A DNA stretch of 64,000 bases from Erythrobacteraceae bacterium CCH12-C2. GTDB lineage: Bacteria > Pseudomonadota > Alphaproteobacteria > Sphingomonadales > Sphingomonadaceae. A program made the translations under genes and the position numbers. How positions within the stretch are numbered: the first letter of the stretch is position 1; every line of letters begins with the position of its first letter. The notes below the pieces were generated by a model. It did no database searches, was not told where the DNA came from, and saw nothing but the letters and a program-made list of their open reading frames with translations. Shown one piece after another: positions 34,132 through 43,434 of this stretch. The stretch spans positions 1-64,000 of the forward strand of contig LSKF01000094.1 of the NCBI GenBank assembly GCA_001556995.1, given 5' to 3'.

Positions 34132-35382
34132 TCAATAGCGGGACAATGCGACATTCAGGCTGCGGTACCCGTGGACGAAGCTCGCCGGTACTCGCTCAGG
34201 CTCGCCTATCGCCTCGACCCGGAGGCGGCGGCGGGCCATTTCCTCGAGCAGCGTCACCAATTGCAGCTCCGCCACACGCGCGCCGACGCAGCGGTGGATG
34301 CCGTAGCCAAACGACAGATGCCGCCGAGCGTTGGGCCGGTCGACGATGATCCGGTCGCCATCGGGAAACACGCTCTCGTCGCGGTTGGCGGAGAGATACC
34401 ACAAGGCCACCATATCGTCCTTTCGCATGGCGACGCCGTGGACCTCGGTGTCCTCAGTCACGGTCCGGCGCATATAGGCGAGCGGGGTCTGCCAGCGGAT
34501 CAGCTCCTGCACGGCGTTCAGGATCAGCGCGGGATCGGCTTCGAGCTTGCGGCGCTCCTCGGGGAATTGCGAGAGGCCATAGGCATAGGCGGTCATCGAA
34601 TTGCGGGTGGTGTCGTTGCCGCCGACGATCAGCAGGATCATGTTGCCGATGAATTCGACCGGATCCATCTGCGCCATGGCGTCGGATCGCAGCATCGTCG
34701 AGATGAGATCGTTGCCGGGTTCCTGCGCCCGCTGTTGCCAAAGTGCAGCGAAGGCGGCGCCCATCTCGTCCATCTTGCCATTGTACCAGTCCCAGCCGCC
34801 CGGGGCGATGATCTCGTCGATCGCACCGCCGATGTCGGACCATTCGGTAAGGCGGTGCCGCTCCTCCCAGGGAAAGCCGAAAAGCTTGGCGAGCATGCCC
34901 GTGGTGAGTTCGATCGAAACGGCTTTGACCCAGTCGAACGGCGCGCCAAGCGGCAGGCTGTCGAGCAGCGCGCCGGTGCGCTCGGCCACTTCGGCCTTCA
35001 TACGCGCGATTTCGGAAGGACCGAAAGCGGGAGCAACGGTGCGGCGCTGGCCGGTGTGCTGCGGCGGGTCCATCGAGATGAACTGCGGCATGCGCCGTTC
35101 CGAAGGCCGCGCGCTGTTGGGCTGAACCCCAAGCGTGATCCCGCCCCGCTCCCAGCTCGACGAGAATATCTTCGGCAGCGCCTCGATATGCACGATCGGC
35201 TTGTAGGTCGTGACCGACCAGTAGGGACCGAACTTGGAATCGGGGACATAGTGGATGGGGTCACGCGCGCGCAGGGTGGCGAAGGGTTCCTGCCAGCGGT
35301 CCTCGGCGAACAGCTCCGGACGGGCGACGTCGATCGGAGCGAGTGGCGCAGGGGTGCTGGCCGGTTGGATAAAGCCGCTCAT
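34132..35382 (-). CDS. Cytochrome P450 monooxygenase
   Basis: 416 residues from ATG 35382 (AAGGAG nine bases upstream; the frame also runs back into the amidase without support). Soluble bacterial class I P450: oxygen-binding helix VGGNDTTRN (about 252-260), ExxR in ELIR, and heme loop FGYGIHRCVGARVAE with Cys365 as the heme ligand. It hydroxylates an unknown substrate and needs ferredoxin and reductase, which are not adjacent. Last gene of the minus-strand catabolic operon. Confidence 0.92.
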   Translation of the reverse strand: MSGFIQPASTPAPLAPIDVARPELFAEDRWQEPFATLRARDPIHYVPDSKFGPYWSVTTYKPIVHIEALPKIFSSSWERGGITLGVQPNSARPSERRMPQFISMDPPQHTGQRRTVAPAFGPSEIARMKAEVAERTGALLDSLPLGAPFDWVKAVSIELTTGMLAKLFGFPWEERHRLTEWSDIGGAIDEIIAPGGWDWYNGKMDEMGAAFAALWQQRAQEPGNDLISTMLRSDAMAQMDPVEFIGNMILLIVGGNDTTRNSMTAYAYGLSQFPEERRKLEADPALILNAVQELIRWQTPLAYMRRTVTEDTEVHGVAMRKDDMVALWYLSANRDESVFPDGDRIIVDRPNARRHLSFGYGIHRCVGARVAELQLVTLLEEMARRRLRVEAIGEPERVPASFVHGYRSLNVALSRY

Positions 35383-35395
35383 TGTTGATGCTCCT

Positions 35396-36832
35396 TCAGG
35401 TAAGCGCGAGAGACGCCGTAGCGGGCATGGTCGGCCAAGGCGCGGCGATCTCGATCTGGCGGGCGAGACCCAGCAGCAGCGCCTCTGCGCCGTGGCGGGC
35501 GACCAGCTGCACCCCGATCGGAAGCCCGTTGGTATGCGAGCTCGCCGGGATGGCAATCGCAGGGTGACCGGTCGTGTTAAAGGTGGCGGTGAAGGGCGCG
35601 GGATCGAACATGTGGCGCGTCCATTCCAGCGCTCCGCCGAAGCTTTGTGCGGGGGTCTGTTCGCCCAATGGCGGCGCGGTGCGCGCGGTCGCGGGGGTGA
35701 CGAGGATGTCGTAGCGTTCGAACAGCGGGCCGATGGCGCGGCACACGCCGTTCATTGCCAGCAGCGCCATATTGAGCGCCACGGCGTCGAGATCGCGGCC
35801 ATAGCGGTAGCAGTCGAAAATCGCCGGTTCGCAATGCGTCGCCGGATCGCGGCCGGTGGCGGCGGCGATAAGGCCAACCCAGGCGGCGAGCTGGCTGCAC
35901 CAGATCTGCGTCGTCGCTGCAAGGAATCCTTCGGCGTCGATGGCGATGGTGCAGGGTTCGACCACATGCCCCGCCGCCTCGAGCAGCCGGGCGATGGCGG
36001 GCGCGGCATCGAGGCATTGCGCATCGGGCGCGCTGCAATCGGTCCACGGCTCGCGCACCACTCCGATGCGCAGCGGTTCCGGCGGGCGGTCGAGGTCAGC
36101 CACAAGATCCGCGCCGAGCGGGGGGATGGTGAAGGGATCGCCGGGCATCGCACCATGCGTCGCAGCGAGCACGCAAGCCGTATCGCGCACGCTGCGGGTG
36201 AGGACATGCTCGGTCGCGAGGCCGAACAGCGTCTCGCCCATTCCGGGGCCAGAAGACACGCGGCCGCGCGAGGGCTTCAAACCCACCAACCCGCACCATG
36301 CCGCCGGAATGCGGATCGATCCGCCGCCATCGGTCGCATGGGCGATGGGAACCGCCCCCGCAGTGACCGCCGCTGCCGAACCGCCGCTCGATCCGCCGGC
36401 GGTATGGCCCCGGTCCCACGGATTGCGGGTTGCCCCATGCGCGACGGTTTCAGCGCTGCATCCATAGGTGAATTCGGCGGTGGTGGTGCGCCCGAGGTTC
36501 ACCAGCCCCGCCTCGCGGAAACGCCTTGCAAGGAAGGTCTCGCCCTGCGCCGGAAGACCGGCAGCAAGGCGGCTGCCGAGCTCCTGATGCCCACCGTCCT
36601 CGTGCGCGCCGGCGTCCTTGTAGACAAACGGCACCCCGGCCAGCGGCCCAGAGGACAATGCTGCGGGCGCACGCGGCTCTGGGTAGAGTTCGACGAGGCA
36701 ATTGAACGCTGCATCCGCTTCGGCCAGCGCGGCAAGCGCGGCTCCGCGTACCTCTTCGGCGCTTACGTCCCCCGCAGCGATGAGGGCGGCAAGGCCGACC
36801 CCGTCATGGCGGCGATATTCCTCGATCAGCAT
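35396..36832 (-). CDS. Amidase signature family hydrolase
   Basis: 478 residues from ATG 36832. The Ser-cisSer-Lys triad is present: Lys72 in VYKDAG, Ser148 in [13 protein letters not shown] and Ser172 in [10 protein letters not shown]. It hydrolyses an amide to acid and ammonia or amine, in the cytoplasm. In this operon it could release the carboxylate that the acyl-CoA ligase then activates. 13 bp separate its stop from the P450 start; the SnoaL-like gene ends 25 bp upstream of its start. Confidence 0.9.
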   Translation of the reverse strand: MLIEEYRRHDGVGLAALIAAGDVSAEEVRGAALAALAEADAAFNCLVELYPEPRAPAALSSGPLAGVPFVYKDAGAHEDGGHQELGSRLAAGLPAQGETFLARRFREAGLVNLGRTTTAEFTYGCSAETVAHGATRNPWDRGHTAGGSSGGSAAAVTAGAVPIAHATDGGGSIRIPAAWCGLVGLKPSRGRVSSGPGMGETLFGLATEHVLTRSVRDTACVLAATHGAMPGDPFTIPPLGADLVADLDRPPEPLRIGVVREPWTDCSAPDAQCLDAAPAIARLLEAAGHVVEPCTIAIDAEGFLAATTQIWCSQLAAWVGLIAAATGRDPATHCEPAIFDCYRYGRDLDAVALNMALLAMNGVCRAIGPLFERYDILVTPATARTAPPLGEQTPAQSFGGALEWTRHMFDPAPFTATFNTTGHPAIAIPASSHTNGLPIGVQLVARHGAEALLLGLARQIEIAAPWPTMPATASLALT

Positions 36833-36857
36833 GGGTGCGACCCTGCGATGGACGGTC

Positions 36858-37349
36858 TCATTCCGCCGCGTCCTGCTGAGCGGGGAAAGGCTGTGTCGCA
36901 TAGTTTTCGAACCATGCCGAGGGGTCTAGCAGGCTGTCCTTGCGCAGGATCAGCCCGTCGCGGAAGTGCAGCACATCAACCCCGCGCACGGCCAGATTGC
37001 GCTCCGCCCCTTGCGGCACGGCGAGCCGCGAGCCGAGCGGCAGCGGACCCGACAGCGTGCCGGTCAGCACCCAGTGGGCCACCGCGATGTCACCACGCAC
37101 GATCACCTCGACCAGTTCCTCGTTCACATCAGGGAAGGTCGCTACCATCCCTTGCCAAGCCTCCGCCACCGCCGCCTTCCCGCGGGCTTCGGGGAAGGCA
37201 CCGAGGATGAAGCGATAGTGCACCTCGGAATGAAAATGCGCCACCACCGCATCGCCATCATGGCGATTGATGGCATCGAAAAAGCTCAGCGTCTTCGCCA
37301 GCGTCGCCTCGCTATCGCTATCGATTTTCAAGCCAATCGTGTCGTGCAT
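36858..37349 (-). CDS. SnoaL-like / NTF2-fold protein
   Basis: 163 residues from ATG 37349 (GGAG upstream). Cone-shaped NTF2-like fold: first helix TLSFFDAINRHDGDAVVAHF, then beta strands with VDVLHFRDGLILRKDSLLDP as the closing sheet, typical of SnoaL polyketide cyclase-like and limonene-epoxide-hydrolase-like proteins. Such proteins act as hydratases, isomerases or cyclases. In this operon it may process a P450 or enoyl product. Confidence 0.75.
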   Translation of the reverse strand: MHDTIGLKIDSDSEATLAKTLSFFDAINRHDGDAVVAHFHSEVHYRFILGAFPEARGKAAVAEAWQGMVATFPDVNEELVEVIVRGDIAVAHWVLTGTLSGPLPLGSRLAVPQGAERNLAVRGVDVLHFRDGLILRKDSLLDPSAWFENYATQPFPAQQDAAE

Positions 37350-37389
37350 ATCGCTCCATCCATCTTCTGTGTTGATCCCCGCCCGCTGC

Positions 37390-39867
37390 TCAATAGCGGT
37401 AGCGCAGCTGCACCCCGACGATGCGCCGTTCCTCGATGCTGGCCATGAATGCACCTGCGCCGAGCGGCGCATCGACCGAGAAGGTGTAGGTCGCCCGGTT
37501 GGTCAGGTTGCGGCCGAACACGGCGGCCTCCCACCGGCCATCCGTGTCGCCGATCGCGATCCGCGCATTGATCTTTCCGTAGGCGCTCTGGCGCACCAGC
37601 GGATCAAGGTCGACGTCGAGAAAGCTTGCGCTTCGGAAGTTGACATCGACCCGCCCCTTGGCCGTCAGATTGTCGGTCAAGGGCGCGGTGACGTCGGCAA
37701 AGGCGTTGCCGCTCCATTCGGGAGCGAAGGGCGTGCGCCGTCCGCTCAGGTCCTGGGTGCATCTCGGGCCACCGCCCGTAACCGATTGCGCCAGCGTGCA
37801 CGATGCTCCCGGGAAATTGCGATAGGTGCTATCGAGATAGGACAATGCGCCGCCCAGCGTCAGCCAATCGGCGACGAAGACCTCGGTCTCGAACTCGATC
37901 CCTTGGCTTCGCACCTGCGCCGCATTGCCGACAACAAATTGCGTCCCCTGAAAGGAAGTAACCTGCAGGTCGTTGAAATCCTCCCGGAAGGCGGCAAGGC
38001 TGGCGCGCAAGCGGTTGTCAAGGAAGCGGCCCTTCACGCCGATTTCAAACGCGTTGACGCGTTCGTCCTCGAATTCAGTGCCCGGGCCGGGATCACCGTT
38101 GGGCAGCGAGGTGTCGGCCGAGATGTTGAACCCGCCCGATTTGAACCCTTCCGAATAGGAGAAGTAGGCGATCGCGCCATCGGTGAGGTCGTATTGGACG
38201 TTGACCGAGGGCGTGACGTGGTTTTCCTGGCGATTGAGGAACTGGTTCGAAGGGAAGGTCGCAAAGGACGCGCCCATGACGGCCCGCAGCAGCGCTGTTT
38301 GCGGCGCGCCGAGCACGCCGGTGCTGGCGCCCGTCGGCAGCACGGCGAGTTGATCGGGATCGGAGCCGAACAGTGCGACCTGCTTGTGAACGTCCTTCGT
38401 GTCGTCTGACCACCGCAGGCCTGCGTCCACGCGAAGGCGGTCGGTAATCCGCCAGGTCACCTCGCCGAACAGCGCAAAGGTCTGGGTGTCCTGATCGAAG
38501 AAGGTAACCCGCCCGATCTGCGGCAGCGTCACCACGCCGACGCCGGGAAGGTTGGCGGCAAAGACGGTGGGGACGCCGGCCAGCCGGGAGGCCAGTCCGC
38601 CCAGCGTCCCGTCGACGAGCGTCGAGTGCCCGATCTCGAGCCGCTGGTCCTCGAAATAGCCGCCGACAATCACGTCGAAAGGTCCGAGATCGTTCACTGC
38701 GACACGGATTTCCTGGCTATATTGGCGGAAATCCTCGGTCTCGCGGTTCTGCAGCAGGTTGGTAGGCAGAAAATCGATGTCCTGCCGCAGGTCATACTGC
38801 ATATCAGTGTAGCCGGTGACCGAGGTGATGGTCACATTGCCAAGTTCCCAATCGACATTGAGCGAGGCGTTGATGAACTGCTGGTCGTCGAAATCATTGG
38901 GCGCAAAGGCGAGGTTGCCGGTGAAGCTCTCATAGCGACCGACCGTCCCACCAGTGGACGGTCCGAAGGCCGGATTCGCAAGCGGCGCGGCGAGCGCTGC
39001 GATGCGCGACGTCAGCGGCAGCCCAGTGCCGAGCGCGGGGTCGAAGGCGCGGATGACGAAGTTCGATCCCTCGACATCGCGTTCGGTGTAACTGGCGCTC
39101 GCGACCGCCCGCAGATTTTCGGCCGCTTCCCACGTCAGCGAGCCGCGCACGAAAGTGACATCGGTTGCCGGTTCGTCCGTGCCACGCTGGAGGTTGCGCA
39201 GATAGCCGTCGGTGGTCTCGAGCCGCCCTGCGACGCGCAGCGCCAGCGTGTCGGCGATCGGAGCGGAGACAATCGCGGTGCCGCGCCAGGTATCGAAGGC
39301 GGGCTCCCAGTCGCCCGTCACCTCAAACATGAAGGGATCGCCCGGATCGGCGGTGGCGGTGGTGATGTTGAGCGCGCCGGCGACAGTGTTCTTGCCGAAC
39401 AGCGTGCCTTGCGGCCCGCGCAGCACCTCGATCCGCTCGATATCGACCAGCGGCTGCAGGAATTGCCGCGCGCGCGCCTGGTAGACGCCGTCAACATAAA
39501 GGCCGACCGATTGTTCGAAGGCGCGGTTGACCCCCGAGCCCACCCCGCGGATGTTGATGGTCGCGGTCTGCGGCCCGCGTCCAATTTCGACATTGGGCAA
39601 GCCGGCGGACAATTGTTCGAGCGTCGAGACGCCGTTCTGGACAAGCGTTTCGCCCGAGACTGCAGTGATCGAGACCGGCGCGGTGTCGATCGTCTCCTCG
39701 CGTTTGCGCGCCGTCACCACGATCACGCTCAGCCCCTCTGGAGCGGTCTCGGTCGTGGTTTCAGCCGGTGCATCCTGCGCCAGCGCCCCCTGCACCGGCA
39801 ACAACCCTGCCAATGCTGCACCAGCCAGCAATGCCATCCGAAACTTGGTCGATCCTTTCGTTTTCAT
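37390..39867 (-). CDS. TonB-dependent receptor (catabolic operon)
   Basis: 825 residues from ATG 39867 (GGGGAGAGAG upstream), signal peptide MALLAGAALAGLLPVQGALAQ. Plug: LSVIVVTARKREETIDTAPV, IRGVGSGVNRAFEQSVGLYV, LRGPQGTLFGKNTVAGALNI. The barrel ends RRIVGVQLRYRY. This FepA/CirA-like sphingomonad type often imports organic nutrients. Placed within the catabolic operon, it probably brings in the operon's substrate. Confidence 0.9.
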   Translation of the reverse strand: MKTKGSTKFRMALLAGAALAGLLPVQGALAQDAPAETTTETAPEGLSVIVVTARKREETIDTAPVSITAVSGETLVQNGVSTLEQLSAGLPNVEIGRGPQTATINIRGVGSGVNRAFEQSVGLYVDGVYQARARQFLQPLVDIERIEVLRGPQGTLFGKNTVAGALNITTATADPGDPFMFEVTGDWEPAFDTWRGTAIVSAPIADTLALRVAGRLETTDGYLRNLQRGTDEPATDVTFVRGSLTWEAAENLRAVASASYTERDVEGSNFVIRAFDPALGTGLPLTSRIAALAAPLANPAFGPSTGGTVGRYESFTGNLAFAPNDFDDQQFINASLNVDWELGNVTITSVTGYTDMQYDLRQDIDFLPTNLLQNRETEDFRQYSQEIRVAVNDLGPFDVIVGGYFEDQRLEIGHSTLVDGTLGGLASRLAGVPTVFAANLPGVGVVTLPQIGRVTFFDQDTQTFALFGEVTWRITDRLRVDAGLRWSDDTKDVHKQVALFGSDPDQLAVLPTGASTGVLGAPQTALLRAVMGASFATFPSNQFLNRQENHVTPSVNVQYDLTDGAIAYFSYSEGFKSGGFNISADTSLPNGDPGPGTEFEDERVNAFEIGVKGRFLDNRLRASLAAFREDFNDLQVTSFQGTQFVVGNAAQVRSQGIEFETEVFVADWLTLGGALSYLDSTYRNFPGASCTLAQSVTGGGPRCTQDLSGRRTPFAPEWSGNAFADVTAPLTDNLTAKGRVDVNFRSASFLDVDLDPLVRQSAYGKINARIAIGDTDGRWEAAVFGRNLTNRATYTFSVDAPLGAGAFMASIEERRIVGVQLRYRY

Positions 39868-39896
39868 GTCTCTCTCCCCATCTTTGTTTATATTTG

Positions 39897-41489
39897 TCAG
39901 CCGATTGCTCGTTCGCAATCAGTCCAGTAACGGGCCCGCACCGCGCGCCGCAGCACCTTGCCAACCGGCGACAACGGCAGCTCCGGGACGACTGTCAGCG
40001 ATTTGGGCGCCTTGATCGGGCCGATGTCCTCCCTCACCGCCGCGATCAGGGTTTCGGGTGCGAGGGCAGCGCCCGGGCGCAGGACGATCTCGGCATGCAC
40101 CGCTTCGCCCCAGTTCGGGTCGGGAACGCCGACGACGGCAGCCATCACCACATCGGGATGACGCATCAGCGCGGCTTCGACCTCGACCGCGTAGACGTTG
40201 AACCCGCCGCTGATCACCAAGTCCTTCTTGCGGTCGATGAGATGCACAAAGCCCTCTTCATCGACCCGGCAAAGGTCACCCGACTTCCACCAGCCGTCGG
40301 CGATCTCGGCGGCGCTGGCGCGGGGGTTGCGGAAATAGCCGGCGATCACGCCCGGGTGGCGGATCCACAGCTCGCCGACCGTGCCGGGGGCCACGTCGGA
40401 TTCGTCTTCGCCGACGATGCGGATTTCGACGCCGGGGCACACCAGCCCGGCTGAGCCCAGCCTCTCGCGGTCGCGCGGCGTTTCAAGCCGATGCCAGCGG
40501 CGCGGCATCCACAGACCCGGGCCGATCGCCTCGGTCGCGGCGTAGAACTGCACGAAGACATCGCCGAACGCCGCCGTCAGCTCGCCGAGCTTGGCCGCCG
40601 CCATCGGTGCGGCGCCGTAGATCAGTGTGCGCAAGGATCCCAGATCGCGCGGCGCCGCGCGCTGCATCTCCGCGAGGCGGTACAGCAGAGTCGGCACGAG
40701 AAAGCTTAGCGTCGCGCCGTGGCGTTCGACATTGGTCAGCCAGAGCCCGAGATCGGCCTTGTTCTGCGTGATGTTGCAGCCCCCTTCCATGAATGTCGGC
40801 AGCAGCACCATCATCGTCCCGTGACTGAGCGGCGCGATGTGCAGTGCGCGCGTCTCGGCATCGAACGGCGGCTCGTCGAGTGCGGCCATCCCTTCCCAGG
40901 TGAAGGCGAGATTGGCCCAGTCGTACATCGCGCATTTGGGCTCGCCCGTGGTGCCGCCGGTGAAGCGGCAAAACACGGTTTCGCCGCGCGGCGCGATGCG
41001 GCGGCGGGTGGGCACGTCGGCGGCGGCATCGACCGCGCCCCAGAACCCGATCACGTCCGCGCCATCGTCTTCACCGTCGAGCACCACCGTCACGACCCCG
41101 CGCGCACGCAGCGCCGGAGCATAACGGGCGGCCAGTTCGGCCTCGATGAACACCGCGCGCGGCTCCACGAAGTCGACGATCCGCATGTGCTCGTCGAAGG
41201 AATCACGATAGTTGCAGAACACCGGCACCGCCGCCGCCTTGAGGAAGGTCCAGACGTGCATCAGCGCGAGATTGTCGTTTTCGAGGATCAACAGGTAGCG
41301 GTCGTCGCGGCCCAACCCCAGACGCCGGTCGAGCATGTCGGCGATCCGATTGGACAACCGGTCCAGCGCGGCGAAGGTGTAGCTGCGGCCGCGTTCGGTG
41401 TTGACCAGTGCCTCGGCCTCGGGCGCACGGTCGAAGACCCTCCCCAGCAGCGCAGCAACGTCGATGGCGGGATCAGAAAGCGCTGACAC
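39897..41489 (-). CDS. Acyl-CoA ligase (AMP-forming)
   Basis: 530 residues. Adenylate-forming enzyme: P-loop RFTGGTTGEPK, then FYAATEAIG, ATP-binding GELWIRHPGVIAGYF, and hinge DLVISGGFNVYAVEVEAAL. It activates a carboxylic acid to the acyl-CoA. The start is a GTG at 41489, 17 bases inside the acyl-CoA dehydrogenase gene, which is consistent with tight coupling. Substrate unknown; fatty, terpenoid or cyclic acids are all possible. Confidence 0.9.
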   Translation of the reverse strand: MSALSDPAIDVAALLGRVFDRAPEAEALVNTERGRSYTFAALDRLSNRIADMLDRRLGLGRDDRYLLILENDNLALMHVWTFLKAAAVPVFCNYRDSFDEHMRIVDFVEPRAVFIEAELAARYAPALRARGVVTVVLDGEDDGADVIGFWGAVDAAADVPTRRRIAPRGETVFCRFTGGTTGEPKCAMYDWANLAFTWEGMAALDEPPFDAETRALHIAPLSHGTMMVLLPTFMEGGCNITQNKADLGLWLTNVERHGATLSFLVPTLLYRLAEMQRAAPRDLGSLRTLIYGAAPMAAAKLGELTAAFGDVFVQFYAATEAIGPGLWMPRRWHRLETPRDRERLGSAGLVCPGVEIRIVGEDESDVAPGTVGELWIRHPGVIAGYFRNPRASAAEIADGWWKSGDLCRVDEEGFVHLIDRKKDLVISGGFNVYAVEVEAALMRHPDVVMAAVVGVPDPNWGEAVHAEIVLRPGAALAPETLIAAVREDIGPIKAPKSLTVVPELPLSPVGKVLRRAVRARYWTDCERAIG

Positions 41490-42666
41490 CGGTCAATCCC
41501 CTGCCGATAATGAGCCGCTGCATTTCGCTGGTGCCTTCGGGCATGGTCGCCATGCGCGCGTTGCGGAACAGCCGTTCGATGCCGGTGTCGACCGCGATGC
41601 CGTTGCTGCCGTGGATCTGGATCGCCTCGCTGGTGACGCGCACTGCGGCCTCGGTGGCGAAGACCTTGGCCATCGCCGCCTCGGCTTCGGCGCGCTGACC
41701 TGCGTCGACCATCGCCAGCGCCCGCCAGCACAGCAGCCGGGCGGAATCGACATCGCACGCCATGCGCGCCAGCTTGTCCTGGATCAGCTGATGCCCGGCG
41801 AGCGGCTTCCCATGCTGGAGGCGGGTGCGAGCATAATCGATCGACCGCTCGAGCGCCGTCCGCGCCGCCCCGACTGCGCACAGGCCGACCAGCGGACGCG
41901 CGGCGGCGAACAGCGTGGCGAAGGTCTTGAGCCCCTGTCCTCCTTGGGTCAGGCGATGCGCAGCGGGAACCGCCAAGCTGTCGATATGGAGCTGCGCGGT
42001 CGAGGTCGCCTTCCACCCCAGCGTCTCGATCTCGCGCGAGGCGAGCCCCGGTCCGCGCGCGGCGAGATAGATGTCCCCGCCTGTCGGCGGCTCTGCCCCG
42101 CGGGCGAGGCACAGGAAGATGTCGGCATGCCCACCATTGGTGATCCACAGCTTCTCGCCCGACAGCAGGTAGCCTTCGGCCGTGGGCGTAGCGCGGCAGG
42201 CGATCCCGGCAATGTCCGATCCCGCGCCCGGTTCGCTGATGGCGATGGCAGCGATCCGGCGGGCGGTGAGCAGATCCGGCAACACGGAATCGCGCACCGC
42301 TGCGGGCGCGAGGCGGTCGATCAGCCGCGCCGCCATCGACTGGATGAAGGCCGCTCCGGCAAAGTCCATCGAGACCGCTGCCAACTCCTCGAACAGCAGG
42401 CCGAAGGTGACGAGATCGAGCCCGTCGCCCCCATGTTCCGCGCGGACCAGCCCGCCGCCCATGCCGAAGGGCGCAAAGGCGGCAAGCCAATGGGCGAGAA
42501 CGTCGCGCGCCACCAACCTGTCGCCATTGCTGGCGATAAAGGGGGCAAACTGCTCCTGCAGGAAGCGGCGGAAGCTGGTGACCAGCATGTCTTGCTCGCT
42601 GGTGGGGGCAAAGCCGATCCCGGTCGGAGGAGCGGCGAGGGGAAGGGCGGCGGGTTCGGGCATCAT
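41473..42666 (-). CDS. Acyl-CoA dehydrogenase (catabolic operon)
   Basis: 397 residues. Motifs: ISEPGAGSDIAGIACRA, LWITNGGHADIFL, and QIHGSNGIAVDTGIERLFRN, with the closing MPEGTSEMQRLIIGRG. It introduces the C2-C3 double bond. The ATG at 42666 overlaps the upstream SDR stop by four bases. It is only distantly like the acyl-CoA dehydrogenase at 11850. Confidence 0.9.
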   Translation of the reverse strand: MMPEPAALPLAAPPTGIGFAPTSEQDMLVTSFRRFLQEQFAPFIASNGDRLVARDVLAHWLAAFAPFGMGGGLVRAEHGGDGLDLVTFGLLFEELAAVSMDFAGAAFIQSMAARLIDRLAPAAVRDSVLPDLLTARRIAAIAISEPGAGSDIAGIACRATPTAEGYLLSGEKLWITNGGHADIFLCLARGAEPPTGGDIYLAARGPGLASREIETLGWKATSTAQLHIDSLAVPAAHRLTQGGQGLKTFATLFAAARPLVGLCAVGAARTALERSIDYARTRLQHGKPLAGHQLIQDKLARMACDVDSARLLCWRALAMVDAGQRAEAEAAMAKVFATEAAVRVTSEAIQIHGSNGIAVDTGIERLFRNARMATMPEGTSEMQRLIIGRGLTGVSAF

Positions 42667-43433
42667 TTGGGCGCCAGCCGCGAAGCTGCGTCGATCCGCA
42701 GCGTCGTCCCGTTGATGTAGGGGTTCTCGATGATGTGGCAGGCTAGCCGGGCGAATTCCTCCGGCACGCCGAGGCGCTTGGGGAACACCACCATCCGCTC
42801 GACCATCGCGTCGCGCACCGGATCGGGCAGGCCGGCGACCATCGGGGTATCGAACAGGCCCGGCGCAATGGTCACGCAGCGGATCCCGACATCGGCCAGA
42901 TCGCGCGCGACCGGCAGCGTCAGGCCAACCACGCCTGCCTTGCTCGCGGCATAGGCGGCTTGTCCGATCTGCCCTTCGAACGCCGCGCCCGAAGCACAGC
43001 AGACGATCACTCCGCGCTCGCCATGTTCGTTGGGCGGGTTCGTTTCCATCTGCACCGCGGCGAGGCGCAGGACGTTGAAGGTGCCGGTCAAATTGACGTC
43101 GATTACGCGCTTCCAGCGGTCGAGCGGGTGGGGCTTGCCCTTGCTGAGGGTGCGGGCCGAGTCCGGCACCCCGGCGCAGGTCACCACCGCCGCGCAGGGC
43201 CCGAGCCGGTCGAGCGCGCCCGCCAGCGCCGCTTCGACCGAGCTTTCGTCGGTGACGTCGCAGGCAAAGCTGATCGCTTGCGGGCCGATCGCGTCGGCGA
43301 CCGCCCGCGCTTGCTCACCGTCGCGGTCGACCAGCGCGAGCCGCGCCCCGGCGGCGGCGAGCGCCTGCGCCGTCGCCCGGCCCAGCCCGGACGCCGCGCC
43401 CGTGATCATCACCACCTTGCCCGCAATATCCAT
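42663..43433 (-). CDS. SDR dehydrogenase (3-hydroxyacyl-CoA dehydrogenase-like)
   Basis: 256 residues from ATG 43433 (GGAGGGG upstream). Rossmann TGAASGLGRATA, NVLRLAAVQMETN, ASGAAFEGQIGQAAYAASKA with Ser-Tyr-Lys. Closest in type to short-chain 3-hydroxyacyl-CoA dehydrogenases (HSD10-like: VITGAASGLGRAT and the ERGVIVCCASGAAFEGQIGQ segment), which fits the third step of beta-oxidation here. One base separates it from the thiolase stop. Confidence 0.88.
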   Translation of the reverse strand: MDIAGKVVMITGAASGLGRATAQALAAAGARLALVDRDGEQARAVADAIGPQAISFACDVTDESSVEAALAGALDRLGPCAAVVTCAGVPDSARTLSKGKPHPLDRWKRVIDVNLTGTFNVLRLAAVQMETNPPNEHGERGVIVCCASGAAFEGQIGQAAYAASKAGVVGLTLPVARDLADVGIRCVTIAPGLFDTPMVAGLPDPVRDAMVERMVVFPKRLGVPEEFARLACHIIENPYINGTTLRIDAASRLAPK

Positions 43434-43434
43434 G

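Noticed and set aside
39903..39920. GATTGC/GCAATC inverted repeat upstream of the catabolic TonB receptor as a Fur box
   Set aside because: Spacing is three bases shorter than the fbpA box and it lies inside the ligase coding end.
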